Shown here: one piece after another, positions 1 to 6,830 of the stretch
How positions within the stretch are numbered: the first letter of the stretch is position 1
Layout of the letters: the number at the start of each line of letters is the position of its first letter
NCBI GenBank assembly: GCA_038046265.1
Contig: JBBSWN010000003.1
Coordinates: 1-11,332, forward strand
Length of the DNA: 11,332 nt
DNA from: JAGWAC01 sp038046265
Lineage (GTDB): Archaea > Nanobdellota > Nanobdellia > SCGC-AAA011-G17 > JACPIM01
Direction of reading: 5' to 3'
Position numbers and translations under genes: made by a program
Notes under the pieces: generated by a model
The model's input: only the letters and a program-made list of their open reading frames with translations
Database searches by the model: none
What the model was told of the DNA's origin: nothing

Positions 1-337
1 ATATTTTAGCGTTTAATTTTTTTGCAGTTGCAACGACAAAAGAGTCTAACATTCCGAAATCTTCATTTTTCTTTTTCTCAGTAAAATGGATTTCCCCAGC
101 TAAAATACTTATTTCTTGAGAAACTTCAATTAAGGCAGCTAATGTATTTATACCTTGTATAGCGATATTAATGTCTTTATTCGTTCTTAAAAATTTACTA
201 ATGACTTCAGCAAAGGTCGCAGATGAAATAAAAACTTCATTGCTTTCATTTTCTATTATTTGTTTTACTTTCAAACCTTTTTCTGAAGCATTGAAGTATT
301 CTATCCAAGCATAAGCATCAACGACTACTTTAGTCAT
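1..337 (-). CDS. vapC: PIN-domain ribonuclease toxin, VapC type (C-terminus cut by window edge)
   Basis: This frame opens at an ATG at 337-335 and reads 112 codons to the window edge without a stop. It shows the PIN pattern of spaced acidic residues: Asp7 in a hydrophobic first strand (VVVDAYAWIEYF), Glu44 in FAEV, and Asp98 in MLDSFVVATA. VapC toxins are Mg-dependent RNases that cleave tRNA or rRNA. PIN proteins usually run 120-140 residues, so only the last strand, which normally carries a further acidic residue, is missing. The start codon lies inside the last codons of the antitoxin gene (8-base overlap, different frame), which suggests translational coupling and a cognate pair. The RNA target cannot be read from the sequence. 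Confidence 0.85.
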   Translation of the reverse strand, partial: MTKVVVDAYAWIEYFNASEKGLKVKQIIENESNEVFISSATFAEVISKFLRTNKDINIAIQGINTLAALIEVSQEISILAGEIHFTEKKKNEDFGMLDSFVVATAKKLNAKI

Positions 338-542
338 AATAATGCTTGCCCTCAATCCACTTTTTGTCTTCTTTTGTAAAAGAACCAATGCCTTTTGCAG
401 CTCCAAAAAAGCTCTTCTTGACTTTCTCAACTTTAATTTTAACTGCTTGGCCTTCATTCAGGCCTTCTAATTCAACAATATTTTTTGGGATAGTTGCTAC
501 TAAAGAACCCCCAATTTTTCTTAGCTTAGTTATACTTTCCAT
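330..542 (-). CDS. vapB: AbrB/SpoVT-fold antitoxin, VapB type
   Basis: This is a 70-residue protein. Residues 3-40 fit the swapped-hairpin AbrB/MazE DNA-binding fold: alternating hydrophobic residues around IGGSLVATIPKNIVE, then GLNEGQAVKIKVEK. The C-terminal tail (about 44-70) has aromatic and charged residues (FFGAAKGIGSF, then W62), as expected of the segment that wraps the toxin. It is followed, with an 8-base overlap, by the PIN toxin, the usual antitoxin-first order of vapBC. No Shine-Dalgarno sequence precedes the ATG; a TATA box 22-30 bp upstream predicts a leaderless mRNA. An 8-bp inverted repeat overlapping that TATA box fits autorepression by the antitoxin dimer (inference). Confidence 0.88.
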   Translation of the reverse strand: MESITKLRKIGGSLVATIPKNIVELEGLNEGQAVKIKVEKVKKSFFGAAKGIGSFTKEDKKWIEGKHYYD

Positions 543-549
543 ATAATAA

Positions 550-570
550 TATATAACTTATTGTTATATA
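550..570. promoter_or_regulatory. Inverted repeat, candidate operator of the vapBC pair
   Basis: TATATAAC (550-557) and GTTATATA (563-570) are exact reverse complements separated by five bases. The repeat overlaps the TATA box and the predicted transcription start of the antitoxin gene, so a bound dimer would block transcription. AbrB-fold antitoxins commonly bind such palindromes. In AT-rich DNA a repeat of this length can arise by chance. Confidence 0.45.
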
Positions 571-572
571 AA
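564..572 (-). promoter_or_regulatory. TATA box of the vapBC operon
   Basis: On the minus strand this reads TTTATATAA, preceded by a purine-rich BRE-like stretch (CGAAAC). It lies 22-30 bp before the ATG at 542, so transcription should start at or next to the start codon (leaderless). Confidence 0.65.
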
Positions 573-585
573 TGTTTCGCTAAAA

Positions 586-3099
586 TTAATGACTGTAAGA
601 ATCTAATCCTTTCTGAAAGTCTTGTAAAAATTCTGGTTTTTCCTTTACTGCTTTTTTTTCATCTTCTTCACTTAATATTGGGTGGCCATACAAGCCGTCA
701 AATCCGGGCTTGTATTTTACTTTTCCTTCTCTTATTCTTATTATAGCTTCTGCAATTTTTTCATGAGTCTCTTGCTTTAATTCATCAAAAGAAATATTCA
801 TCAGGATATTTAGCTCTGTACTGAATTTTGAGACTAACTTGTTATATTCTTGCAAGACTGTTTTTGTAGAAACTCCTTTTTTAAGTATTACAGAAATAAG
901 CTCTGCTAAAGGCAACAAAGAATGGAATTTCTTGGCATTATTTTTTACAAACCCCTCTGGTCTGTCAGCCAGCTGCTCGATTCTGTTTTGAACTCCTATT
1001 GTTAATTTTTGCTTGCACCTTGGACAAATATTATTGTGCTGCTTTGATTCTTGGGGAGAAAATGAAAGACCGCAAATTCTATGGCCATCAAAGTGATATT
1101 TTCCATAACTAGGATCCACTTCTATTGTTCCTGATAAACCTTCCCCTGTTCTTATTGCTTTTATTAGATTACTATAAGTTAATTGCTTAAAATCAAAAAT
1201 AGTTGCTTCTCTTCCAAGCCTGTAAGAATGATATGAATGCGGGTCAGAAGAACTAATTATGTTTAGTTTATCAAATTTAGAAACTCTCCAGAACATCGGG
1301 GGGTCCGCACTAAGACCGCTTTCAATTGCATAAACAAATTTAGATTTTTCTTTAAAACATTCTTCAAAAGAATCAAAACCAGACATAGACCCAAAAATCC
1401 CAAACCAAGGAGTCATACAATTGTGCACTGTTGCTGATGTAGTAACAAATGAATTATCATTTTCTACTTCTAAATTGTAAACTGGCCCACAATACTTTCT
1501 TTTTTGTATTTTTCTAATTGGAATATATATGTATTCCCTGTCCAACCACCCGTGTCTTCTTTGTAGTTTTGATTTAAATCTTATAAAAGAAACATCCTTT
1601 AATAAGTTAAATTCATCCTGGTAAAAAGATAGTCTAAACATATAACTATCATGCGATGCAGTTATTTTTCTGTCGCCTATCTTTTTGTTGTAACTATTCA
1701 GTTTTTCTTTAGTTATTTTATTTATCGATGGTATTATGCCCAGCCTTAAACAAATAAGCTTCATTTGAGTAGTTAACAATTCTGAACTTGTTGTTCCTGT
1801 ATCGCCCCTCCACCAACATCTTATAATCTCAACTTGTTTATTTTTTGGAAGATACAAAAACCAATGGGGAATTTTTTTGGAAAAGGCTCTCTTTGGTTTT
1901 CCTTTTTCGTAGAATAACAAACTAAATAATTCATATAATGGTTTAGAATAAAAGATTAATTGACATCCATTATTTTTTATTTCCTTTTTTGAGATATTTA
2001 TTCCAAAACATTTTTTCATTAAAATTATTACTTCCTTTATATATTTATTTTCATGTTTGTTAAATGCAAATGAAATAGAACGGTTTTTTTCAACTACAAA
2101 CCCCTCTGACAAATAATATCCTATAAGTTTACAAAAATCTTGACTTATATTTATTTTATTTTTTACTAATTTAGTTCTTCTACCTTTTTTTGGCAGGATT
2201 TTGTTATCAAAAAGATCATATTCTTTCTTATTTATGAAGTCAGTAATAAAAAAATGTGATTTGCTGATAGTTTTTTTTATTCTGGGGTATAATAGAATAT
2301 CATTCATTTCTAAATTTTCTGCATTTATCCACTTAGATTGATAATCTTTATAGTGTTCTTTTTTACATTTATGTTTGCCTTTTGCAATACTATTGGGTTT
2401 ACACATCCCACCAACATCAGAGCAAGTTTTAAATGATTTAATAGCTAAAAAGGGATGCTCTTTAGTTACTTTTATTCCTTCGGTAAAATAATAAGGGGTT
2501 ATTTCAAAAACCTCGCCAAAATATGGTCTTTTAAAAGTTTTTGAGATCTTCCTATATTCTCCTTTATGGGTTAAAACCTTATCTCCAATTTTGACTTCTG
2601 AGATTTTATTTATTTTAGGATTACTAATTATTTTTTCATCAGGTAGCAAACAATGAGCAGGAATAATTTCTATGTCTTCTGAAATTGATCTCATCATCTC
2701 AATTAATTCGATACTTGAAAAACCAAAAATAGGTCTTCCATCATAATCCATTCTTCCTCTTTTTCCCAGAGCTTCTATAATCTGATCTGTAACTGCTTTG
2801 CTTGGAGACAAAATTGTATGATGTATTCTTCTGCCTTTTCCATCTTGCTTATACATTAAGGAAATTTCAGTTTGCCAGATAAAAGGAAAGGGATTAGTTT
2901 CTTTTGTCCACAAAATACCATTTGAATCTTCTTGCAAACTGCTAATTATATCTGGATAATGTTTTGGATGTTGAAAATCTCCAGTACCTAAAAATGATAG
3001 ACCTTTAAGTTTGGCATTATCAGCTAATCTCTTTAAAGTAATGTCCTTACTGCAAGCTCGAGCATATTTTGAATGGATATGTAAGTCACCTATAAACAT
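586..3099 (-). CDS. Endonuclease Q precursor containing an in-frame intein
   Basis: Removing the intein (residues 150-560) leaves 426 residues, the usual EndoQ length. EndoQ nicks DNA 5' to deaminated bases and abasic sites. The PHP-type metal site is visible: DLHIHS (5-10), GTGD (38-41), E79, HH (93-94), PAH (147-149) and SSDPHS (617-622). A zinc-knuckle-like set follows: H673-x2-C676 and C692-x2-C695. Next come the family blocks GVQNRIEQLADRPEGF (702-717) and LLPLAELISVILKKGVSTK. The intein separates the PAH ligand from the SDPH ligands, so the enzyme should be inactive until spliced. The C terminus ends in QKGLDSYS (829-836), which resembles a PCNA-binding box. No Shine-Dalgarno is seen; a TATA box 20-28 bp upstream predicts a leaderless transcript. 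Family assignment is by motif memory of the archaeal enzyme. The more general PHP-hydrolase label is the fallback. Confidence 0.9.
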   Translation of the reverse strand: MFIGDLHIHSKYARACSKDITLKRLADNAKLKGLSFLGTGDFQHPKHYPDIISSLQEDSNGILWTKETNPFPFIWQTEISLMYKQDGKGRRIHHTILSPSKAVTDQIIEALGKRGRMDYDGRPIFGFSSIELIEMMRSISEDIEIIPAHCLLPDEKIISNPKINKISEVKIGDKVLTHKGEYRKISKTFKRPYFGEVFEITPYYFTEGIKVTKEHPFLAIKSFKTCSDVGGMCKPNSIAKGKHKCKKEHYKDYQSKWINAENLEMNDILLYPRIKKTISKSHFFITDFINKKEYDLFDNKILPKKGRRTKLVKNKINISQDFCKLIGYYLSEGFVVEKNRSISFAFNKHENKYIKEVIILMKKCFGINISKKEIKNNGCQLIFYSKPLYELFSLLFYEKGKPKRAFSKKIPHWFLYLPKNKQVEIIRCWWRGDTGTTSSELLTTQMKLICLRLGIIPSINKITKEKLNSYNKKIGDRKITASHDSYMFRLSFYQDEFNLLKDVSFIRFKSKLQRRHGWLDREYIYIPIRKIQKRKYCGPVYNLEVENDNSFVTTSATVHNCMTPWFGIFGSMSGFDSFEECFKEKSKFVYAIESGLSADPPMFWRVSKFDKLNIISSSDPHSYHSYRLGREATIFDFKQLTYSNLIKAIRTGEGLSGTIEVDPSYGKYHFDGHRICGLSFSPQESKQHNNICPRCKQKLTIGVQNRIEQLADRPEGFVKNNAKKFHSLLPLAELISVILKKGVSTKTVLQEYNKLVSKFSTELNILMNISFDELKQETHEKIAEAIIRIREGKVKYKPGFDGLYGHPILSEEDEKKAVKEKPEFLQDFQKGLDSYSH
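1420..2652 (-). other. Intein with LAGLIDADG homing endonuclease (residues 150-560 of the EndoQ precursor)
   Basis: This is a 411-residue protein-splicing element. Splicing residues are all present: Cys150 opens the intein (CLLPDEKI), the block-B TxxH is T212-K-E-H215, the end is H559-N560, and Cys561 is the first downstream extein residue. The penultimate segment YNLEVENDNSFVTTSATVHN is a standard block F/G. The inserted endonuclease has two LAGLIDADG helices, LIGYYLSEG (325-333) and IIRCWWRGDTG (425-435). Their acidic positions E332 and D433 are kept, so it may still cut DNA. Between the splicing N-terminal part and the endonuclease lies a Cys/His cluster (C226, C233, C245, H249) that could bind zinc. 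The insertion site follows the PAH metal-ligand motif of EndoQ. Confidence 0.93.
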
Positions 3100-3118
3100 A
3101 AAATGTAGAAAAATACTT

Positions 3119-3127
3119 TATTTATAA
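3119..3127 (-). promoter_or_regulatory. TATA box of the EndoQ gene
   Basis: The minus strand reads TTATAAATA, 20-28 bp before the ATG at 3099 in the short gap after the small membrane protein gene. This gives EndoQ its own promoter and a leaderless start, so it need not be co-transcribed with the envelope genes upstream. Confidence 0.5.
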
Positions 3128-3143
3128 TAATTTAGGTATAGTA

Positions 3144-3362
3144 CTAGAATGATTTTTCAAATATTTTCTGTACTTTTTTTCCAAAATAATAATAGTTAAG
3201 AACAAGTATTATAGCTGTTAAAATCAAGACTATATCTACTCTTAGCTTAAAAGGATTTATTACATATCCCTGAATTAAATAAATTGTTGAACTGAAACCA
3301 AGAACTAAACAACAAATTGCCAAAAGATTGTAAAAAATAAAAATTTCCTGGTTTTTCTTCAT
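3144..3362 (-). CDS. Small two-span membrane protein, unknown function
   Basis: This is a 72-residue protein that I do not recognise. It has a short charged N-terminus (MKKNQE), a hydrophobic segment at about 8-32, a short loop with NPFKLRVD (36-43), a second hydrophobic segment at about 43-60, and a basic tail (FGKKVQKIFEKSF). By the positive-inside rule both ends face the cytoplasm. It starts one base after the stop of the upstream lipoprotein gene, so it is almost certainly co-transcribed and probably translationally coupled with it. I see no strong ribosome binding site. The tight spacing supports a real gene and a role with the neighbouring envelope proteins. Confidence 0.6.
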   Translation of the reverse strand: MKKNQEIFIFYNLLAICCLVLGFSSTIYLIQGYVINPFKLRVDIVLILTAIILVLNYYYFGKKVQKIFEKSF

Positions 3363-3363
3363 T

Positions 3364-4314
3364 TTATTCTTCTGAGTTTAGAACTGTTATCTGCTTTTCT
3401 ATTGAACCTTTATAGAAATAGAATAATTCAATGCTGACAGGCTCTTCAAATGCTGTTTCCTGCAAGTCTGACGTTGGAATGTCGCAGCTTATTGTTTTTT
3501 CACCTAAAGCTAATTTTGTTATTCCTTTGTTTGAATCCTGAAGCTGGGAACATTTAATATTCACTTTTGATGAAGGGGAAGTTACAAGAACCTGTATTTT
3601 ATTTTTTTCTGCTGAAACATCAGTGCATTTTTCTGAAAATGTTGATGGTGGGTAAATATCACCCTTGCCTACATTTACTATCTTGAATGTTAATTTAATT
3701 TCCTGTGCTGCAGAACTTCTCTGCTTTACATCTTTTATCTGAACAGGGGCAGAAGATGTTTCTGTTGCAACAGAATCTGAAAGAACATTACATTTGTCTT
3801 CCAATGTTTTTTCAACGGCTTTTTTCTTCAAGCATACTTTTGAAACTGATTTTGTTTTATATTCATAACAAACATCAACTCTTAATGAAGTAGGAAAATC
3901 TGCATTTAAATCATGCTTGTAATTTAACTGGTCAAACAAAAGTTCTTCTGGAGAACTTTCTATGATCTGGTCTCCTGATTTTGCTTTTCCTTCCAAGGGT
4001 ATTTTTAATTTAGTGTTTAAGGATGACAAGGAGAAAGCTTCCTGATTAATTCCAGATAATGAAGCTATAATCTTATTTGAAGGAATTTCATATTCTCCCT
4101 TATTTTGAAGTCTTAAACCTATGAAAAAAGGCTCCTGCAAGTTGTCAAGGACTTTATTTGGGGGCTGACTTTCAATAAAAGAAAAGTCTAGAGCATCGGA
4201 GCCACCAATGAATATTCCTAAAGATGCTGTTTTATCTTTTTTTGTATTTGTCTGACAGCCTACAATAAACAAAGATAATAGTACTACTAAGATTAACACG
4301 CTCTTTTTACTCAT
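3364..4314 (-). CDS. Surface lipoprotein with two beta-sandwich-like domains (paralogue of the gene at 4413-5363)
   Basis: This is a 316-residue protein with a lipoprotein signal: basic MSKK, a hydrophobic core, and a lipobox IVGC with Cys20 as the lipidation site. Mature domain 1 (about 43-165) begins with FIESQPP and FFIGLRLQNKG and has a Cys149/Cys161 pair. Domain 2 (about 190-312) has VQIKDVK, then KLTFKIVNVGKG, and a Cys255/Cys277 pair. This resembles Ig/CARDB-type beta sandwiches held outside the cell. The neighbour at 4413-5363 has the same length, the same domain order and matching motifs and cysteine pairs, so the two arose by duplication. A TATA box lies 28-36 bp upstream and no Shine-Dalgarno is visible, suggesting a near-leaderless mRNA. 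No catalytic motif is seen; the function is unknown. Confidence 0.8.
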   Translation of the reverse strand: MSKKSVLILVVLLSLFIVGCQTNTKKDKTASLGIFIGGSDALDFSFIESQPPNKVLDNLQEPFFIGLRLQNKGEYEIPSNKIIASLSGINQEAFSLSSLNTKLKIPLEGKAKSGDQIIESSPEELLFDQLNYKHDLNADFPTSLRVDVCYEYKTKSVSKVCLKKKAVEKTLEDKCNVLSDSVATETSSAPVQIKDVKQRSSAAQEIKLTFKIVNVGKGDIYPPSTFSEKCTDVSAEKNKIQVLVTSPSSKVNIKCSQLQDSNKGITKLALGEKTISCDIPTSDLQETAFEEPVSIELFYFYKGSIEKQITVLNSEE

Positions 4315-4341
4315 TTTCTTTATATTTTATGAATTAATAAT

Positions 4342-4350
4342 ATTTATATA
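4342..4350 (-). promoter_or_regulatory. TATA box of the lipoprotein gene at 3364-4314
   Basis: The minus strand reads TATATAAAT about 28-36 bp before the ATG at 4314, predicting a start a few bases before the gene. Together with the T-run just downstream of the previous stop codon, it suggests that this lipoprotein and the small membrane protein form their own transcription unit. Confidence 0.5.
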
Positions 4351-4403
4351 GTTTACTAGGAGTATTGGTCTAGCTTATATGAACATAGTTTTGGATATAG
4401 ATT

Positions 4404-4410
4404 AAAAAAA
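4404..4410 (-). terminator. Oligo-U terminator candidate after the second lipoprotein gene
   Basis: Three bases after the minus-strand stop codon at 4413-4415 the transcript runs through TCTTTTTTT. Archaeal RNA polymerase terminates at U-runs without needing a hairpin. It would close the operon that begins at 8015. Confidence 0.4.
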
Positions 4411-4412
4411 GA

Positions 4413-5363
4413 TTAAATTTCTATTTTTATTACTTTTATTGGGCCTAGAGTTTCTATTATTTTGTAAGGATAGTCATAAGATATTTCCAAGACTTCCTGC
4501 CTGAATAATTCTTCTGAAATACCAATATCTACAGTGCAGGTAACTGTTCTTTCCCCTTCTTTTAAAGAAAGTCTTTCTGTTTTTGAACAAGTTAAGGAAG
4601 AGTCACCGAGCATTCTGATGTTAAAAGAATTTAAAATCTGGTCTTCATTGTCTATTTTTCCTCTTCCGCTATTTTTTATTGTTATTTTTAAATTTGCAGT
4701 CACTAATCCTTCGTCTGGAATAAGAGTTTTTTCAATTTTTGTTATTTTTACCGGGCCTAGATTTCCTCTTGGACCAAAACTAGTTATTGTTTCCTTATTT
4801 TGGCATTTTGATTCTTGTGAATCTGATGATTTAACACAAAACTGGGCAGTTGCTGTTGCCCTATGGTTTGTTATTATTTCAGTAATGAAATTTGTTGTCA
4901 TACCCTTAAATGCTTTTGATTCACCATATGTATAAGGACCGAAATGCAGGATTTCCTGGGAGGGTATTGATTTACTTATTCTTTCTGCGCCTTCTTGAAG
5001 AACTTCTGCTGGCGACAAGGAGAAACTTGATTCTTCTTTTCCCTGTAATGAAGAAAACTCGTCTGAAGGAGTATCTGACAATTTAATTGTTCCAGTTACC
5101 TGTTCTGGATCATTGTTTGTTAATTCTATTGATATTTTAAAGTTTTGACCTGCTATTATTTCATCTAATGGCGGCTGGTTTTCAAGAAATTTAATTGTTA
5201 AGCCTTTGCTTTCTGTTATTGTTTTTTCCTTTTGTCCTAATCCAGGGAGGTTTCCAGGCGAAGGTAAATTAGGAATTTGAGTGCAGCCAGAAATTACTAG
5301 AATAATTAATACTAAAAACAAGATTAAACTTCTTTTCATCATTATATTGTTTTTTATTATCAT
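4413..5363 (-). CDS. Surface lipoprotein with two beta-sandwich-like domains (paralogue of the gene at 3364-4314)
   Basis: The longest frame is 316 residues, with lipobox VISGC (Cys27) after a hydrophobic core, then a Pro/Gly-rich linker (30-43). Domain 1 (about 54-190) has FLENQPP followed by FKISIELTNND and a Cys176/Cys187 pair. Domain 2 (about 204-316) has VKITKIEK, then LKITIKNSGRG, and a Cys259/Cys276 pair. Order, motifs and cysteines match the paralogue. Two starts are possible. Met1 has an AAGGT ribosome-binding-like sequence overlapping the upstream stop, suiting polycistronic translation. Met8/Met9 lie about 25 bp after a TATA box (5362-5370) that covers the Met1 codon, suiting a leaderless transcript. 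Both give a workable signal peptide. It sits 9 bases after the 5373-6809 gene. Function unknown, probably structural or binding. Confidence 0.8.
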   Translation of the reverse strand: MIIKNNIMMKRSLILFLVLIILVISGCTQIPNLPSPGNLPGLGQKEKTITESKGLTIKFLENQPPLDEIIAGQNFKISIELTNNDPEQVTGTIKLSDTPSDEFSSLQGKEESSFSLSPAEVLQEGAERISKSIPSQEILHFGPYTYGESKAFKGMTTNFITEIITNHRATATAQFCVKSSDSQESKCQNKETITSFGPRGNLGPVKITKIEKTLIPDEGLVTANLKITIKNSGRGKIDNEDQILNSFNIRMLGDSSLTCSKTERLSLKEGERTVTCTVDIGISEELFRQEVLEISYDYPYKIIETLGPIKVIKIEI

Positions 5364-5370
5364 ATAAATA
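5362..5370 (-). promoter_or_regulatory. Internal TATA box before the second lipoprotein gene
   Basis: The minus strand reads TATTTATAT directly after the stop of the upstream gene. Transcription would start about 25 bp downstream, near codons Met8/Met9 (5342/5339) of the lipoprotein. This would be an internal promoter within an otherwise tight gene cluster. Confidence 0.35.
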
Positions 5371-5372
5371 CC

Positions 5373-6809
5373 TTATGATGTTACAGTGGTTGTGCTTCGG
5401 ATTATGCCTTGAGATATTGTTGCTGTTGTGTAGGCTTCAAAAGCATAATCAAACTTGGCTTCTGCATTGATTAATGAAAAATCAAGTGAATTAGTAGCTA
5501 CTGATGAATCTATTGTGAAATCACAAAAGAATCTTTCCTTGTCTATTTCCTCTCTTTCCAAATACTGCCCTAATATATCTGGCTTTAAAATTAAAAGATT
5601 ATTTTCATAGGTAAATTCTTTGCATCTTCCTTCTGCTGGAGAGAATCCACTTGGCAGGAATATTTTTAGAGACTTTAACTGAGTAATTTTACCATTCCAG
5701 CTTAATTTGTCGTTTGTTAAATCTAAACCAAGCAAATAAGTTGGGCCTTCTGTCAATGGCTGGGCATCCAACAAAGTCAGGGATAAAACAGCTGGTCCTG
5801 CTCTTAATTGCTCTGATCTAACTGACCTGTCAGATGAAAGCAGAGGATCATTTATCTTAAATTCCTTGAAAGGGTTTGTGCCTGTTTTTTCCAGGTCTCT
5901 CAAGACAGAACTTTCTAATGTATAAACTTTTAATCTAGACCTGACAACAAAATCTTCATAAACTGCTGACAAAGTTATTTTTTCTTGGATTGTCTTTTGC
6001 CTGTCACCAATAGGTATTGCGCCTGTAGATTGTGAAGGAAAAGCACACTGTACATTTACTGACTTGTCCTGGTTTTCAAAAACATAAACTGAATTTTCCA
6101 ATTCTCCTGATACAATTATATTTTCTGCTGGCTTCCTTAGATTAGTTAATCCTAATGTTGCAACATTTTTAACTGCAGTCGGGTCTTCAATAAAACAAGA
6201 AAATTTTACTTGTGTTGGAGAATCTTCTAAAGCATAAATCTTTACATTTGCAACTGTTTCTATAGGATCTAAATCAGCTCTATGGATTGGTTTTTTAGCC
6301 TGGAAATTTTTAATTTCCACACCTTGGGGTTTTCTTTTTTCCACTGTTTCTGGCGGCTTAAATGTTCCATATTGAGCTACTGTTCCAACTGGATCTGAAA
6401 AGAAATTAACTGCTGGAGTTACAATTGCTTTTATCGGACCACCAAAAGTTGATGCTAACACAGAAAACTGAGTTCCTAAAACAGATGTTCCTCCACCTAA
6501 CAAGAAATTAACAACAAATATCCATCCAAAAATAGCTACTAATATAATGAAACCAATTAAGACTACTTTTTTGATCCAAGGAATTTGTAGAGCCTCAGTT
6601 ATTATTTTAAATGGTAAGAAAAATATTTTAACTAAGTTACCTGATTTGAGAACTTCGAGAATTTTGTTAAAAAGTTTTTCTGTATCTGCTTTTTCCTTTG
6701 TTTCTTTGTCTTTTTTTTTCTGTGATTCTTCTCTTTCTTTTTCTTTAGCTACTCTTTCTGATTTATAGTACTTTTCCTGCTCACTTAGTTCTTTAGAATC
6801 TTCAGCCAT
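5373..6809 (-). CDS. Membrane-anchored protein with cytoplasmic coiled coil and extracellular beta domains
   Basis: This is a 478-residue protein that I do not recognise. Residues 1-46 are almost all Lys/Glu/Asp/Gln/Ser, predicting a charged cytoplasmic helix or coiled coil. An amphipathic stretch (about 56-78) leads to one strong transmembrane segment (about 81-105), then a Gly-rich turn (GGG, 105-107). The outer part is about 370 residues. A first domain (about 165-300) has Cys205 and Cys255. A second (about 337-465) has LLDAQPLTEGPTYLLGLDLTND and a Cys396/Cys429 pair. That motif resembles the QPP...L-x-N blocks of both lipoproteins, so the three probably share a fold. It is the second gene of the operon, 21 bases after the 6831-8015 gene, with a ribosome binding site. 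Likely N-in, C-out topology. Confidence 0.78.
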   Translation of the reverse strand: MAEDSKELSEQEKYYKSERVAKEKEREESQKKKDKETKEKADTEKLFNKILEVLKSGNLVKIFFLPFKIITEALQIPWIKKVVLIGFIILVAIFGWIFVVNFLLGGGTSVLGTQFSVLASTFGGPIKAIVTPAVNFFSDPVGTVAQYGTFKPPETVEKRKPQGVEIKNFQAKKPIHRADLDPIETVANVKIYALEDSPTQVKFSCFIEDPTAVKNVATLGLTNLRKPAENIIVSGELENSVYVFENQDKSVNVQCAFPSQSTGAIPIGDRQKTIQEKITLSAVYEDFVVRSRLKVYTLESSVLRDLEKTGTNPFKEFKINDPLLSSDRSVRSEQLRAGPAVLSLTLLDAQPLTEGPTYLLGLDLTNDKLSWNGKITQLKSLKIFLPSGFSPAEGRCKEFTYENNLLILKPDILGQYLEREEIDKERFFCDFTIDSSVATNSLDFSLINAEAKFDYAFEAYTTATISQGIIRSTTTVTS

Positions 6810-6814
6810 TATCT

Positions 6815-6820
6815 ACCTCT
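6815..6820 (-). promoter_or_regulatory. Ribosome binding site of the 5373-6809 gene
   Basis: The minus strand reads AGAGGT, ending 5 bases before the ATG at 6809; GAGGT matches the archaeal anti-Shine-Dalgarno. An internal operon gene using a ribosome binding site, while first genes are leaderless, supports co-transcription with the 6831-8015 gene. Confidence 0.55.
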
Positions 6821-6830
6821 TTTAATAAAA

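Noticed and set aside
346..546. Plus-strand open frame opposite the VapB antitoxin
   Set aside because: It is fully antisense to a well-supported AbrB-fold gene, has no ribosome site or promoter, and the hydrophobic translation is what reversed Lys/Glu-rich coding gives in AT-rich DNA.
561..746. Plus-strand leucine-rich 61-codon open frame over the end of EndoQ
   Set aside because: It is an antisense shadow of conserved EndoQ C-terminal coding, with no start signals.
586..3099. A self-splicing or group I intron, or a fused two-domain enzyme, instead of an intein
   Set aside because: The insert stays in frame, and begins and ends with splicing residues (Cys, TxxH, His-Asn, then Cys), which only an intein explains.
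4534..4935. Plus-strand 133-codon open frame inside the second lipoprotein gene
   Set aside because: It is antisense to a gene with a clear signal peptide and a paralogue; there is no promoter or ribosome site and no recognisable domain.
6547..6768. Plus-strand open frame opposite the coiled-coil N-terminus of the 478-residue protein
   Set aside because: The low-complexity Ser/Phe-rich product is the antisense image of Lys/Glu codons.
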